From assembly GCF_004795015.1 (NCBI RefSeq), contig NZ_SSBI01000025.1:44273-108272 (forward strand): DNA of 64,000 bases. Reading direction: 5' to 3'. The notes beneath the pieces are model-generated. The model was not told where the DNA came from and made no database searches. It was given only the letters and a program-made list of their open reading frames with translations. The translations under genes were made by a program, and so were the position numbers. Each line of letters starts with the position of its first letter. Position 1 is the stretch's first letter. This stretch comes from Streptomyces sp. A1277. Lineage in GTDB: Bacteria; Actinomycetota; Actinomycetes; Streptomycetales; Streptomycetaceae. This document shows, in pieces, positions 32,638 through 41,913 of this stretch.

Positions 32638-32798
32638 GGGCGCGTTGCAGCCTGCCCGGCGTTTGAGGGCGGAACCGGTCTGCCGGGGGGCGGCGCCTTT
32701 TGGGTGGCCCGCACCGCAGGGGCGCCGGGCTCACCCCCGACCGGTTCCGTCCTCAATCGCCGGACGGGCTGGGATTGCCCGCCCGGCCCGGCCCCCGC
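32638..32798. repeat. Intergenic dispersed repeat
   Basis: GCGTTTGAGG near 32656 and the reverse-oriented TCCTCAATCGCCGGACGGGCT near 32751 belong to the same element family as at 12.3, 45.6 and 58.5 kb. It lies between converging genes, and no coding sequence is present. Confidence 0.7.
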
Positions 32799-34265
32799 TC
32801 ACGGGCACACCACCTCGTCCCCCTTGACCGCGCCGAACTTCCCGGAGTCCGGCTCCTCCGCGTGGACCGGCCGCACCTTGTGGTAGTCCTCGCCCGCCGT
32901 CACCTTCATCGTCGCCCCCTGCCCCGGCACCGGCCGCAGCTCCGCGCCCGGCAGCGCCGCCGCCAGGGTCTTCGCGGAGCGGTCCCAGCGCGGGTCGTAC
33001 GTGACCAGGGTGTGCTTGAGGTCGCGCTGCGGTGAGGTGAGCGGGGCGCGGGTGGTGTCGAAGCCGGTCGCGTGCAGCGCGGCGTCGACGGTGGAGCCGA
33101 GGCCGTCCTTCTCGGTCCCGTTGTAGACCTGGACCCGGATCTGCCGCGGCGGCACGTCCACCTTCTTCGCGTCGGCCTGTGCGGCGGGCCGGGCGGTCGT
33201 GAGGGGTTTGTCCTCGCGCAGGGCGGTGAACAGCTGCTTCGACTTGACCGGGTCCCACTTGACCGTGGAGCCGATGCCCTTGACCTGGTAGGCGACATCG
33301 CCCATCGGCACCGAGGTGAACTCCGACGAGGCGGGGGAGAAGCCGCGCATCGCCTGGCCGATGGAGAGCATCCGCTCCGTGTCGAAGCCGCTGTCGGCCC
33401 GGACCGACTTCAGCATCGTCGCGGCCACCTCGCGGAACTTCACCGGGTTCAGGAGGACCCCGCTACTCGTCGCCTGCTTGATCAGCGAGGCCATGAACTT
33501 CTGCTGGCGCTGCATACGGCCCAGGTCGGCGGCCCCGTCGATGTGCCGGGAGCGTACGTACTGGAGCGCCTGGCCGCCGTTCAACGTGTGGGGGCCCGCG
33601 GCCAGGTCCAGGCCGGTGTAGGAGTCCCTCAGCGGCTTGGCGGTGCAGATCTTCACACCGCCGAGGGTGTCGACCGTCGTCATGAAGCTGGTGAAGTCGA
33701 CCTCCAGGTAGTGGTCGATCTTGACGCCGGTCATGTGCTCGATCGTGCGTACGGTGAGGCTCGGCCCGCCCTCCGCGTACGCCGCGTTCAGCTTCACCGG
33801 GTGCGCCGCGTGCTCCTCGCCGGTCGTCCGGTCCCGGTGCGCGGGGACCTCCGCGTAGCTGTCGCGCGGCAGGCTGACGACGCTGGCGCGCTCCCTGTCC
33901 GCCGACAGGTGCACCAGCATGATCGTGTCCGTGCAGTGGCAGGGCTCGCCGCCCAGCCGGTACTTCTGCTTCTCGTCCTTGGTGATCTTGTCGCGCCCGT
34001 CGGTGCCGACCAGCAGCAGATTCATGCCGTGCCCGCCCGCGGGCCGGTTCTTCATGTCCTTGAACGGGTCGATGCGGTCGATCCCGCTCTCCAGGTTCGT
34101 CACGACCGCGTGCCCGATCCCGCCGGCCCCGAGCACCAGCACGGAGAGCCCGGTCGCCACCCGCATGCCCCAGCGCGGCCGCTCGTCCGGCCTTCTCGGC
34201 CGCCTGCGCTGCGGGGAAGCGGTGCGGGGCCTGGGCGGACGGGGGGAGCGGTGCGGCGTGGGCAC
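32799..34265 (-). CDS. LCP-family protein with LytR_C domain
   Basis: This 488-residue protein has a basic Pro-rich start, a membrane helix (about 40-60) and an LCP domain (LLVGTDGRDK, DTIMLVHL, VVSLPRDSYAEV, LNAAYAEGGPSLTVRTIE, YVRSRH). A C-terminal LytR_C domain (about 380-470, IRVQVYNGTEKDGLGSTVDAAL) follows. The start is the GTG at 34265, because GGAGGTG lies six bases upstream. It attaches wall glycopolymers at the outer membrane face. It is divergent from a GT2 glycosyltransferase gene. Confidence 0.9.
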   Translation of the reverse strand: MPTPHRSPRPPRPRTASPQRRRPRRPDERPRWGMRVATGLSVLVLGAGGIGHAVVTNLESGIDRIDPFKDMKNRPAGGHGMNLLLVGTDGRDKITKDEKQKYRLGGEPCHCTDTIMLVHLSADRERASVVSLPRDSYAEVPAHRDRTTGEEHAAHPVKLNAAYAEGGPSLTVRTIEHMTGVKIDHYLEVDFTSFMTTVDTLGGVKICTAKPLRDSYTGLDLAAGPHTLNGGQALQYVRSRHIDGAADLGRMQRQQKFMASLIKQATSSGVLLNPVKFREVAATMLKSVRADSGFDTERMLSIGQAMRGFSPASSEFTSVPMGDVAYQVKGIGSTVKWDPVKSKQLFTALREDKPLTTARPAAQADAKKVDVPPRQIRVQVYNGTEKDGLGSTVDAALHATGFDTTRAPLTSPQRDLKHTLVTYDPRWDRSAKTLAAALPGAELRPVPGQGATMKVTAGEDYHKVRPVHAEEPDSGKFGAVKGDEVVCP

Positions 34266-34445
34266 GGGGGACACCTCCGCGGTGCGAGGGGGACCGTTCG
34301 CACGGTAGGCCCATATGATCTGCATCCCGGGAGGCCACCCGGCGGCGCGCACCGCTGTCCCCCATTCGCGGTAACGTGGCGGCCGAATACCGCCGCCTGG
34401 TGGGGTGCGAGCCCCCGGCGCCCCCGAGGACCCCCCGAGGACCAC

Positions 34446-35477
34446 ATGTCTGCCGCGCAGCCTCCCGCCGTCTCCGTGATCATGCCGGTGCTCAACGAGG
34501 AGCGCCATCTCCGCAACTCCGTCCGCCACATCCTGGAGCAGGAGTACGCGGGGGAGATGGAGGTGGTGATCGCGCTCGGCCCGTCCACGGACCGCACGGA
34601 CGAGATCGCCGCCGAGCTGGTCGCGGAGGACCCCCGGGTCCACACCGTCCCGAACCCCACCGGCCGCACCCCCGCCGCCCTGAACGCGGCGATCAAGGCG
34701 TCCCGCCACCCCATAGTCGTCCGCGTCGACGGCCACGGCATGCTCTCGCCGAACTACATCGCGACCGCCGTCCGGCTCCTGGAGGAGACGGGCGCGCAGA
34801 ACGTCGGCGGCATCATGCACGCCGAGGGCGAGAACGCCTGGGAGGACGCCGTCGCCGCGGCCATGACGTCGAAGATCGGTGTCGGCAACGCGGCCTTCCA
34901 CACCGGCGGCCAGGCGGGCCCCGCCGAGACCGTGTACCTGGGCGTCTTCCGCCGGGAGGCGCTGGAGCGGGCCGACGGGTACAACGTGGAGTTCATCCGC
35001 GCCCAGGACTGGGAGCTGAACTTCCGCATCCGCGAGGCCGGCGGCCTGATCTGGTTCTCGCCCGAGCTGCGCGTCCAGTACCGCCCCCGCCCCTCCGTGC
35101 GGGCGCTCGCCAAGCAGTACAAGGACTACGGCCGCTGGCGCCACGTCGTCGCCCGCTACCACGCCGGCTCCATCAACCTGCGCTACCTCGCGCCCCCGAC
35201 CGCCGTCGTCGCCATCGCGGCCGGACTCGTGGTGGGCGCGGCGGTCACCCCGTGGGCCCTGATCGTCCCGGGCGGCTATGCCGCGGCGATCGTCGCCGGT
35301 TCCCTCCCGGCGGGCAAGGGCCTGTCGCTGAAGGCCCGGGCGCAGATCCCGGTGGCGCTGGCGACCATGCACATGTCGTGGGGCTGGGGCTTCCTGACGA
35401 GCCCGCGCTCGCTGGCCAGGAAGGTCATCGCGAGCCGCCGCCCGGCGGTCACCGAGCCCGGTACGCCGGTGGCCTGA
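34446..35477 (+). CDS. Family 2 glycosyltransferase, membrane-associated
   Basis: This 343-residue GT2 enzyme has an N-terminal GT-A domain: VSVIMPVLNEERHLRNSV, the metal-binding VRVDGHG, and the later QDWELNFRIREAGG (ED-x-EL-like acceptor motif). C-terminal hydrophobic helices (about 252-300) suggest membrane association. It resembles succinoglycan-type transferases. Its setting among LCP genes suggests a role in building the glycopolymer they attach. A strong terminator follows. Confidence 0.9.
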   Translation: MSAAQPPAVSVIMPVLNEERHLRNSVRHILEQEYAGEMEVVIALGPSTDRTDEIAAELVAEDPRVHTVPNPTGRTPAALNAAIKASRHPIVVRVDGHGMLSPNYIATAVRLLEETGAQNVGGIMHAEGENAWEDAVAAAMTSKIGVGNAAFHTGGQAGPAETVYLGVFRREALERADGYNVEFIRAQDWELNFRIREAGGLIWFSPELRVQYRPRPSVRALAKQYKDYGRWRHVVARYHAGSINLRYLAPPTAVVAIAAGLVVGAAVTPWALIVPGGYAAAIVAGSLPAGKGLSLKARAQIPVALATMHMSWGWGFLTSPRSLARKVIASRRPAVTEPGTPVA

Positions 35478-35492
35478 CCCGGATACGACGAA

Positions 35493-35525
35493 GAGGGGGC
35501 GCCCGGCCGGACCGGGCGCCCCCTC
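35493..35525. terminator. Bidirectional terminator after GT2
   Basis: A 14-bp perfect stem (GAGGGGGCGCCCGG / CCGGGCGCCCCCTC) with a CCGGA loop lies between converging genes. Confidence 0.85.
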
Positions 35526-35542
35526 TCGCGTACCCAAGACGC

Positions 35543-37222
35543 CTACGGCGTGCGGTAGGGCCAGTACACGTCCATGCAGTCGTCCGTCTTGGCGCCGTTG
35601 ACGGACTCGGTGCCCTCCAGCGGGTCGCTGTCGTCCTCTTCGACCTTCGGCGCCGCGTCGCCCGTACGCCAGTCGGAGCCGACCGTGAGCGTCAGCCCGG
35701 CCCCGCTCGGGGTCTCCTTGACCGCGCTCGTCGGCAGCGACAGCGCCTTGGCCACGGACAGGGCGTCCGACTTGCCCTGGGCACCGGCGCTGTGCGGGTA
35801 CGTCACCTCGGTCGTCGGCGCGGACCCCGGGTCGGACGTGGTGTCCGCCTCGGTGAAGCCCTTGGACTTCAGCAGGTCCCGGACCGCGGCCGCACGGCCT
35901 TCGGCGGGCGCCCGGCCGTCCGCTCCGGTCCCGTTGACCACGGTGATCCCGATCGACGCCGGGGCGCCGGCCTTCGGTCCGGGCGTCGACGCCTTCTTCT
36001 TCGCCTTGGCGCGGTCCTTGGGGTCGAGCGACTGGTCCTCGCGCAGCATCGCCCACAGCTTGTCGGCCGCGCCGGGCTTCGGCAGCACGTGGGCGTCGGG
36101 GTCCTCGGGGTCGGGGATGCGGGGCATCGTCAGCATGTTCATCTTGTCCAGCGGCACGTCCTTCAGCTGCATGCCGAGGTCGAACAGCTTCTTCACCGTG
36201 CCGATCTCCTTCGAGACCTGGAGCGACTTGGTCGCGGTCTCGGCGAGGTTCATCAGCCTGCCCGTGTCGGTGAAGGCGTTCTGGCTCTTCAGCTCGCGCA
36301 GCACGGAGTTCAGGTACATGTGCTGGGCCTTGGAGCGGCCGATGTCGCTCTCGAAGGCGTGCCGGGTGCGCAGCCACTTCAGCGCCTGCTCGCCCTTGAT
36401 CTTGTGCCGGCCCGCCTTCATCTTCAGGTACGAGCCGCCGGGCACCTTGGGCTTGGGCACGTCGTAGACGTCCTGATTCACACACACCCAGGCGCCGCCC
36501 ACGGCGTCGGCCATGTCCACCACACCGGCGAAGTCGACCATCATCCAGTGGTCGATGTAGACCTTGGTGAGCTGTTCCCAGGTGTCCAGGGTGCAGCCGG
36601 GGCCGCCGCGCAGCGACTCGTTGATGATGCCGTTGCTGGCGGGGTACTTCTTGTGGGTGTCCGCGTTCTCGCAGGCGGGTATGTCCACGCGGGTGTCCCG
36701 GGGGATGCTGACGACCGAGGCGTTCTTCCGGTCGGCCGACACGTGCAGCAGCATCTGCACATCGGCGAGCGGGGTCGCGCCGACGCTGTCCCGTGCTCCG
36801 CCGAGCTTGAGGTTCTCCTCGCTGTTACGGCTGTCGGAGCCGATCAGCAGGATGTTCAGCGGGGTCTGGCCCTCGGAGTTCGGGGTGGCCTTCTTCGCCC
36901 CGCTGTTGCCCGCACTCCGCTCCCCCTTGCGGAGGTTGCTGTTCAGGTGCTGATACCAGAGGTAACCGGCCGCGCCGGTCCCGAGTATGAGGAAGGCGAC
37001 GGAGAAGGCTATCCACCGAAGCACGCGGTGCTTCTTCTTCGGTTTTCGGCGCCCGCCCCGGTTCCCGGCGCGACGCCCGCCCCCGGAGCCGCGGCCCTCG
37101 CCCTTGCCGGCGACGACGGTGGCCGCACCGGCGCCGTCCGCGTCCTCGTGGCGCTCCCCGGCTCCGCGGGCGTGCGGGGGCCGCGGCCGCGTCCCCTCCC
37201 CAGGCGTGCTGCTCCGTACCAC
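35543..37222 (-). CDS. LCP-family protein with LytR_C domain
   Basis: This 559-residue protein has a basic, Gly/Arg-rich cytosolic start (about 1-65), a membrane helix (about 68-90) and an LCP domain (LNILLIGSDSRNSEE, VQMLLHV, VVSIPRDTRVDIP, YIDHWMMVDFAG, LRTRHAF). A LytR_C domain (about 425-520, IGITVVNGTGADGRAPAEGR) precedes an acidic tail. It has CEN and GGPGCTLDT cysteines that could form a disulphide outside. The GTG start at 37222 has a weak ribosome site. It is 49 bp downstream of the next LCP gene and probably co-transcribed with it. Confidence 0.9.
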   Translation of the reverse strand: MVRSSTPGEGTRPRPPHARGAGERHEDADGAGAATVVAGKGEGRGSGGGRRAGNRGGRRKPKKKHRVLRWIAFSVAFLILGTGAAGYLWYQHLNSNLRKGERSAGNSGAKKATPNSEGQTPLNILLIGSDSRNSEENLKLGGARDSVGATPLADVQMLLHVSADRKNASVVSIPRDTRVDIPACENADTHKKYPASNGIINESLRGGPGCTLDTWEQLTKVYIDHWMMVDFAGVVDMADAVGGAWVCVNQDVYDVPKPKVPGGSYLKMKAGRHKIKGEQALKWLRTRHAFESDIGRSKAQHMYLNSVLRELKSQNAFTDTGRLMNLAETATKSLQVSKEIGTVKKLFDLGMQLKDVPLDKMNMLTMPRIPDPEDPDAHVLPKPGAADKLWAMLREDQSLDPKDRAKAKKKASTPGPKAGAPASIGITVVNGTGADGRAPAEGRAAAVRDLLKSKGFTEADTTSDPGSAPTTEVTYPHSAGAQGKSDALSVAKALSLPTSAVKETPSGAGLTLTVGSDWRTGDAAPKVEEDDSDPLEGTESVNGAKTDDCMDVYWPYRTP

Positions 37223-37271
37223 CAGGACCCCCCTGCTGTTCAGACTCGCGGTATCGCGCGGTGACCCGGTG

Positions 37272-39038
37272 TCACTTGGCGCACTCTGCCTTGTCGGCGC
37301 TGGCCTTCGGGATGTCGATCTTCGTCGGCCCGGTGATCGGGGTACCGGCCGCCTTGAAGTCCGCGCCCAGGGTCAGCACCATCGCCTGAAGCCCCTCGGC
37401 GTCGGCCGTGCCCGGCTTCATCGCGGAGCCGGGCAGCCCCATCATCTCGGCGAGGGCGCGAGCCTGGTCCGCCTGGTTCGGGGCGTACTCCAGCGTCGTC
37501 TTGCCGATCTTCTTCGGTGCGTTGGCCTTGTTCGTGGACTTCAGGACGCCCTTGGTGTTCTGCAGCCAGGTGACCGTCTGCTGGGCGGCGCCGGCGATCT
37601 CGCCTCCGTTGTACACATCGACCCGGACGTCGGCCGCCGCCGCCTTGGTTCCCTTGAGGAGCGCGTCCTGCTTGCTCTTGGCCTTCTTCTTCTGCGCGGC
37701 CACCTCGGTCAGCGAGGTGTCGTCGCGCATCATCGAGAACAGCTGCTCCGCCTTGGTGGGGTGCGCGACCACGGTGATGGGTTTGGGCTCCTCGGGATTG
37801 TCTATCACCGGCATCGTGACGAACGTGATGTTCTTCGTGTCGATCTTGCTGAGTTCCTTGGCGAGCGAACTGAGCTTCTTCACCGAGCCGATGGCCGAGT
37901 CGACCGTCAGCGCCTTGGTCGCCGCGTCGGCGAGCTTGTAGAGCTTCGTCGGGCTGGTCAGGGTGTCGTCGGACTTCATCTGCCGGATCATCGAGCCGAT
38001 GAACTGCTGCTGGCCCTTGATCCGGTCCAGGTCGCTCCCGTTGGCGTAGGCGTGCCGGGTCCGTACGAAGGCGAGCGCCTGCTCGCCCTGGACGGTGCTC
38101 TCGCCCGCCGGCAGGTCGAGCTTGGAGTCCTTGTCCTTGACCGCGTTCGCGAGGCAGATCTTGACGCCGCCGACCGCGGTGGTCAGCTCCTTGACGGCGT
38201 TGAAGTCGACCATCATGAAGTGGTCGACGGTCAGGCCGGTCAGCGCCTTGACGGTGTCCATCGTGCAGCCGGGATCGCGGTCCGACTGGCCGAGACTGGT
38301 GTTGAACCGGACGTGCGTCGTGCCCGGGATGGTCTTCTCCGAGCCGTCGTCCTGCTTGGTCCTGCACTCCGGGATGTCGGTGATGAGGTCGCGCGGGATG
38401 CTCAGCGCCGTGGCGTTGGTGCGGTCCTCGGAGACGTGGAACAGGATGTTGGTGTCGGCGTGGCCGGGGCTGCCCTTGTCGCCGTAGCCCTCGTTGCCCT
38501 TACCGGTGCGCTTGTCCGTACCGATGATCAATATGTTGAGGGGGGCGTTGGCGGTGACGACGTCCTTGTTGCCGCGGTCACCGATGTCCACCGTGTTCAG
38601 GTTGCCGTTGAAGTGCTGGTACAGCCAGTAGCCACCGGCCGAGACGCCGACGAGCAGGAAGGCCATCACGCCGCCCGTCCACACCAGCGCCTTCTTGCCG
38701 CGCGACTTGGGGGCTTTGCGCTTGCGGCGGCCGGGGGCGGCGTCCTTGGGGGCCGTACGCTCCTGGGCGCGCGCGCCACCCGCCGACCGGCGCCCGCCCT
38801 GGCGCGGCACCTCGGTGCTGCGGCGCGGGGAGTCGCCCGAGGGGTCCCGGCGCTCGCTCCCGTCACGGGGAGCGCCCGTGCGCCCGGGGCCGCGCTGGGC
38901 CGGAGGCGTCGTGGAGCGGGGGGGATTCCCTCCGGAATGGTTCAGTCGCAGTTCGTAATCGCCGGTGTCCGGGTTGAGAACCCACTGGTCTGCGGGATCA
39001 TCCATGTCTTCCGCCCGCCCACGGCTTTGCGCATCCAC
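37272..39038 (-). CDS. LCP-family protein with LytR_C domain
   Basis: This 588-residue protein has a cytosolic N-terminus with WVLNPDTGDYELRL and Arg-rich spacer, a membrane helix (about 128-150), an LCP domain and a LytR_C domain (about 465-560, VRVDVYNGGEIAGAAQQTV). LCP landmarks are LNILIIGTDKRTG, NILFHV, LSIPRDLITDIPEC, FNTSLGQSDRDPGCTMDTV and FVRTRHAY. GTG at 39038 has GGAGGA about 11 bases upstream; ATG at 39005 is an alternative. It is closely linked to the LCP gene at 35543. Confidence 0.9.
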   Translation of the reverse strand: MDAQSRGRAEDMDDPADQWVLNPDTGDYELRLNHSGGNPPRSTTPPAQRGPGRTGAPRDGSERRDPSGDSPRRSTEVPRQGGRRSAGGARAQERTAPKDAAPGRRKRKAPKSRGKKALVWTGGVMAFLLVGVSAGGYWLYQHFNGNLNTVDIGDRGNKDVVTANAPLNILIIGTDKRTGKGNEGYGDKGSPGHADTNILFHVSEDRTNATALSIPRDLITDIPECRTKQDDGSEKTIPGTTHVRFNTSLGQSDRDPGCTMDTVKALTGLTVDHFMMVDFNAVKELTTAVGGVKICLANAVKDKDSKLDLPAGESTVQGEQALAFVRTRHAYANGSDLDRIKGQQQFIGSMIRQMKSDDTLTSPTKLYKLADAATKALTVDSAIGSVKKLSSLAKELSKIDTKNITFVTMPVIDNPEEPKPITVVAHPTKAEQLFSMMRDDTSLTEVAAQKKKAKSKQDALLKGTKAAAADVRVDVYNGGEIAGAAQQTVTWLQNTKGVLKSTNKANAPKKIGKTTLEYAPNQADQARALAEMMGLPGSAMKPGTADAEGLQAMVLTLGADFKAAGTPITGPTKIDIPKASADKAECAK

Positions 39039-39261
39039 GGTTGCTTGAGTCCTCCGTCGGTGCCACGCGAGGCGCCTCCCCCGAAAAGGCGCTCAGTCTT
39101 TCGCTCCAGAAGTGCGCGGCCGGATGGCCGGAAGCACCGGATCGCGTCACACTATCCGTCCCATTCGGCGTCCAGCGACGCGCGTGACACATTCCACGGC
39201 CCTTACAACCGGGCATTCTTCCCATTGCACGCCGAACGTTGGTGTCTGCTTGGCCATTGCT

Positions 39262-40800
39262 TTACTGCTTGCACAGGTCGGTTGCCGCATTGTTCCCCGA
39301 ATAGGTGGGTGTGGGGGACGGCCCCGAGGCGTCGGCGGAGTCCGCGCCCTTGCCGTCGTCGCCCCTGCCGTCGTCGCCCCTGCCGTCGTCCTTCTTGCCG
39401 TCGTCCTTCTTCAGCTCGTCGGAGGGCACCACCGCGACCGGCTTGTCCTCGCGCAGTTGCTTGAAGAGCTTGTCCGCGTCGGGCTGTACCAATTCGTCCC
39501 GGTTCGCGTTGAGGTGGTACGGCTGCCGGGGCACGGTCAGGAACTGCACCTTGTCGGTCGGGACGTCACGCATGCCCCGCACCAGGTCGTAGAGGTCCTT
39601 CAGGCTGGCCAGGCCCGGGTCGGTGGTCAGCGCCTTGGTGGCCGCGTCCAGCACCGGGTAGAGCCGCGTCGGGTTGAGGAGGACGCCGTTGCTCTGCACC
39701 TTGTTGACGAGCGCGCCCAGGAACTGCTGCTGGCGGTCCATGCGGTCGGTGTCGCTGCCGTTGCCGAGCGACTTGCGGGCCCGTACGTAGCCGAGCGCCT
39801 GCTCGCCGTTCAGCTTCCGCCGGCCGGCCGCGAGCTTGAGGTGGGCGTCGCTGTCGTCGATCGGCTCCTTGAGGCAGATCTCGACCCCGTTCACCGCGTT
39901 GACCATGTCCTTGAAGCCGTTGAAGTCGACCACCATGTAGTGGTCGACGCGGACGCCCGTCATCTTCTCGACGGTCCGGATGGTGCAGGCGGTCCCGCCC
40001 ATCTCGAACGCCCAGTTGAACTGGGCGAACTGCGGCCTGCTCGCCGTCTTGTCCGCCTTGTGGCAGGCCGGGATGTCCACCATCAGGTCGCGCGGGATCG
40101 ACATGGCGGTGGCGCTCTTACGGTTCGCCGCCAGATGCAGCAGGATCGTGGTGTCCGAGCGCTGGCTGCCGCCGTCGTCGCGGCCGTACTCGCGGTTGTC
40201 GCCGGCCCGGCTGTCCGAGCCGATGAGCAGGATGTTCTCCGCGTCGTGGACGACGGAGACGGGCCGCTCCTTCTCGTACGCCTTCAGCTCGGCCGCCGCC
40301 GAGGTGTCCGTCCGGATGTTGCCGTCGAGCTTCTTGTACAGCCACCAGCCCACGCCCGCCGCCACGAGCACCACGAACGAGGCGCCGAGCGCGGTCCAAC
40401 GCAGCCAGTGCCGCTTGCGCCTGACGGTGATGTCGAGGGCCGCGCCCCCGCCCTTCCGGTCCGGCCCCGGCGCCGGGCCGCTGCCCGACCCGCTGCCCGA
40501 CCCACTGCGCGTCTCACCACCCGGCGCACCCTGCGGCGCGTCTTGCTCTGCGGGCTCGCTTCCGGGCGGCGGCGCGTCTTGCTCTGCGGGCTCGTCTCCG
40601 GGCGGCGGCGCGTCTTGCTCTGCGGGCTCGTCTCCGGGCGGCGGCGCGTCTTGCTCTGCGGGCTCGTCTCCGGGCGGCGGCGCGTCTTGCTCTGCGGGCT
40701 CGTCTCCGGGCGGCGGCGCGTCCGGTGTCCGGTCCTCGCCCGCCGCCGAGTCGTCGGGGTCGCCCGGAGTGCCGGCGCTTTCGGTCACGTCTGCGTCCAT
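39262..40800 (-). CDS. LCP-family protein with Pro/Glu repeat N-terminus
   Basis: This 512-residue protein has a cytosolic N-terminus that contains five 12-residue DAPPPGDEPAEQ repeats (residues 27-86). A Ser-Gly run, a basic patch and a membrane helix (about 135-157) follow. The LCP domain shows ILLIGSDSRAGDN, TTILLHL, MSIPRDLMVDIPAC, FNWAFEMGGTACTIRTVE and YVRARKSL. It lacks LytR_C and ends in a Lys/Asp-rich tail and LCKQ. It is upstream of the 37272 gene in the same direction with a 223-bp gap. Wall-polymer ligase role as for the others. Confidence 0.9.
   Translation of the reverse strand: MDADVTESAGTPGDPDDSAAGEDRTPDAPPPGDEPAEQDAPPPGDEPAEQDAPPPGDEPAEQDAPPPGDEPAEQDAPPPGSEPAEQDAPQGAPGGETRSGSGSGSGSGPAPGPDRKGGGAALDITVRRKRHWLRWTALGASFVVLVAAGVGWWLYKKLDGNIRTDTSAAAELKAYEKERPVSVVHDAENILLIGSDSRAGDNREYGRDDGGSQRSDTTILLHLAANRKSATAMSIPRDLMVDIPACHKADKTASRPQFAQFNWAFEMGGTACTIRTVEKMTGVRVDHYMVVDFNGFKDMVNAVNGVEICLKEPIDDSDAHLKLAAGRRKLNGEQALGYVRARKSLGNGSDTDRMDRQQQFLGALVNKVQSNGVLLNPTRLYPVLDAATKALTTDPGLASLKDLYDLVRGMRDVPTDKVQFLTVPRQPYHLNANRDELVQPDADKLFKQLREDKPVAVVPSDELKKDDGKKDDGRGDDGRGDDGKGADSADASGPSPTPTYSGNNAATDLCKQ
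40543..40722 (-). repeat. 36-bp coding repeat in LCP N-terminus, five copies
   Basis: Five near-identical 36-bp units each encode DAPPPGDEPAEQ (the last has S for D). The near-perfect DNA identity, including synonymous sites, points to recent tandem expansion. Confidence 0.95.
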
Positions 40801-40975
40801 CCTTCACGTTCGGCGGCGCGCTGGGCCGCCGGTCGCAGAAGTAGACGGCTGAACCTCACGCTTGGTTGTGCCTTGGCGAGACATCCCTGGGCCAGACCCT
40901 CGGGCGGCCCGTACCGCAGATCATGTACCGGAGTTGAGCGCCAGGGCGGAGGGCTCGGCCCACGATGGTCCGGAC

Positions 40976-41020
40976 GGGTGCCCCTCGGGCCGCTTGTCGT
41001 ACCGGCTACGAAGGGCACCC
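40976..41020 (-). terminator. Candidate terminator after the TIGR03089 gene
   Basis: GGGTGCCC / GGGCACCC arms with a long, partly complementary loop lie just after the stop of the minus-strand gene at 41026. Confidence 0.45.
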
Positions 41021-41025
41021 CGCCG

Positions 41026-41775
41026 TCACACCGTCAGCGTGACCCGCTCGCTCTCCACCCGCTGGGCCAGCGCGTCCGCGCCCAGCTCGTCGAGGTGGCG
41101 GCACAGGACCACGGAGCCCCCGGTCGCCAGCGGGGCGTAGAGCCCGGCGCTGAGGCCGTCCCAGCTGTCGTACGTACGCCCCGACAGCAGCCGCGACCCC
41201 TCGCCCAGGCCCAGCGCCGCCCCGTCCGCGCGGGCCCGCGCCACCAGCTCCGCCGCCGTGAACCCGGCGCCGCCCACCGTCAGCGCGGGCGCGTCCGGGT
41301 CCACCGGGGCGAACGGCGCGAACCGGTCGCCCTGGCCCGGCACCTCCACCGCGTAGTCCGCGAAGCCCTCGGGTGCCTGCGGGAACCTCCCGCCCAACGG
41401 GCGCAGCGCCAGGGCGATCCGCTCGCCCCGGCAGGCCCGCGCCGCGTCCAGCGTGTCCGGCCCGGTGACGACGAGGTCGGCGGCGGCCGGATCGCCCTGC
41501 ACATCGGCCACGACACCGACCGAGGCGCAGGCCAGCAGCCAGACCGCGGACTGCCAGTGCGCGGGGAGCAGCAGTGCGAGCCGGTCACCGGGCTCCGCCG
41601 CCAGGTCGCCCTGGAGCAGATTGGCGGTCTTGGCCACCCAATTGGCGAAGGTGGCCACCGACAGTTCGACGCGTTCTCCGGTGGCGTCGTCGTAGAAGGT
41701 GACCATGGGACGGGCCGGGTCCGCGGCGAGCGCGGAACGCAGCAGGTCGGCAGGGGTGCGGTCGCTGGCGTTCAT
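41026..41775 (-). CDS. TIGR03089 family protein (AMP-binding-like)
   Basis: This 249-residue actinobacterial protein resembles the N-terminal part of acyl-adenylate-forming enzymes (PMVTFYDDATGERVELS, FANWVAKTANLL, GDRLALLLPAHW). It lacks the Thr/Ser-Gly-rich phosphate loop and the C-terminal lid domain, so it is unlikely to adenylate anything by itself. It matches the known short TIGR03089 family. Function unknown. It is divergent from the PGRP amidase gene. Confidence 0.85.
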   Translation of the reverse strand: MNASDRTPADLLRSALAADPARPMVTFYDDATGERVELSVATFANWVAKTANLLQGDLAAEPGDRLALLLPAHWQSAVWLLACASVGVVADVQGDPAAADLVVTGPDTLDAARACRGERIALALRPLGGRFPQAPEGFADYAVEVPGQGDRFAPFAPVDPDAPALTVGGAGFTAAELVARARADGAALGLGEGSRLLSGRTYDSWDGLSAGLYAPLATGGSVVLCRHLDELGADALAQRVESERVTLTV

Positions 41776-41913
41776 GTGCGGAAGGGTACGCGGCGGTGGC
41801 AGAGGGCCCCTGGTGCGGCGGCTGCCGCGTACACCGGTTCGGCAGACGGTCCGTCAACGACCCGGCACAATCCGGGTAGCCGGAGTTGTCCGGTTATGCC
41901 AAGGATCATATGT

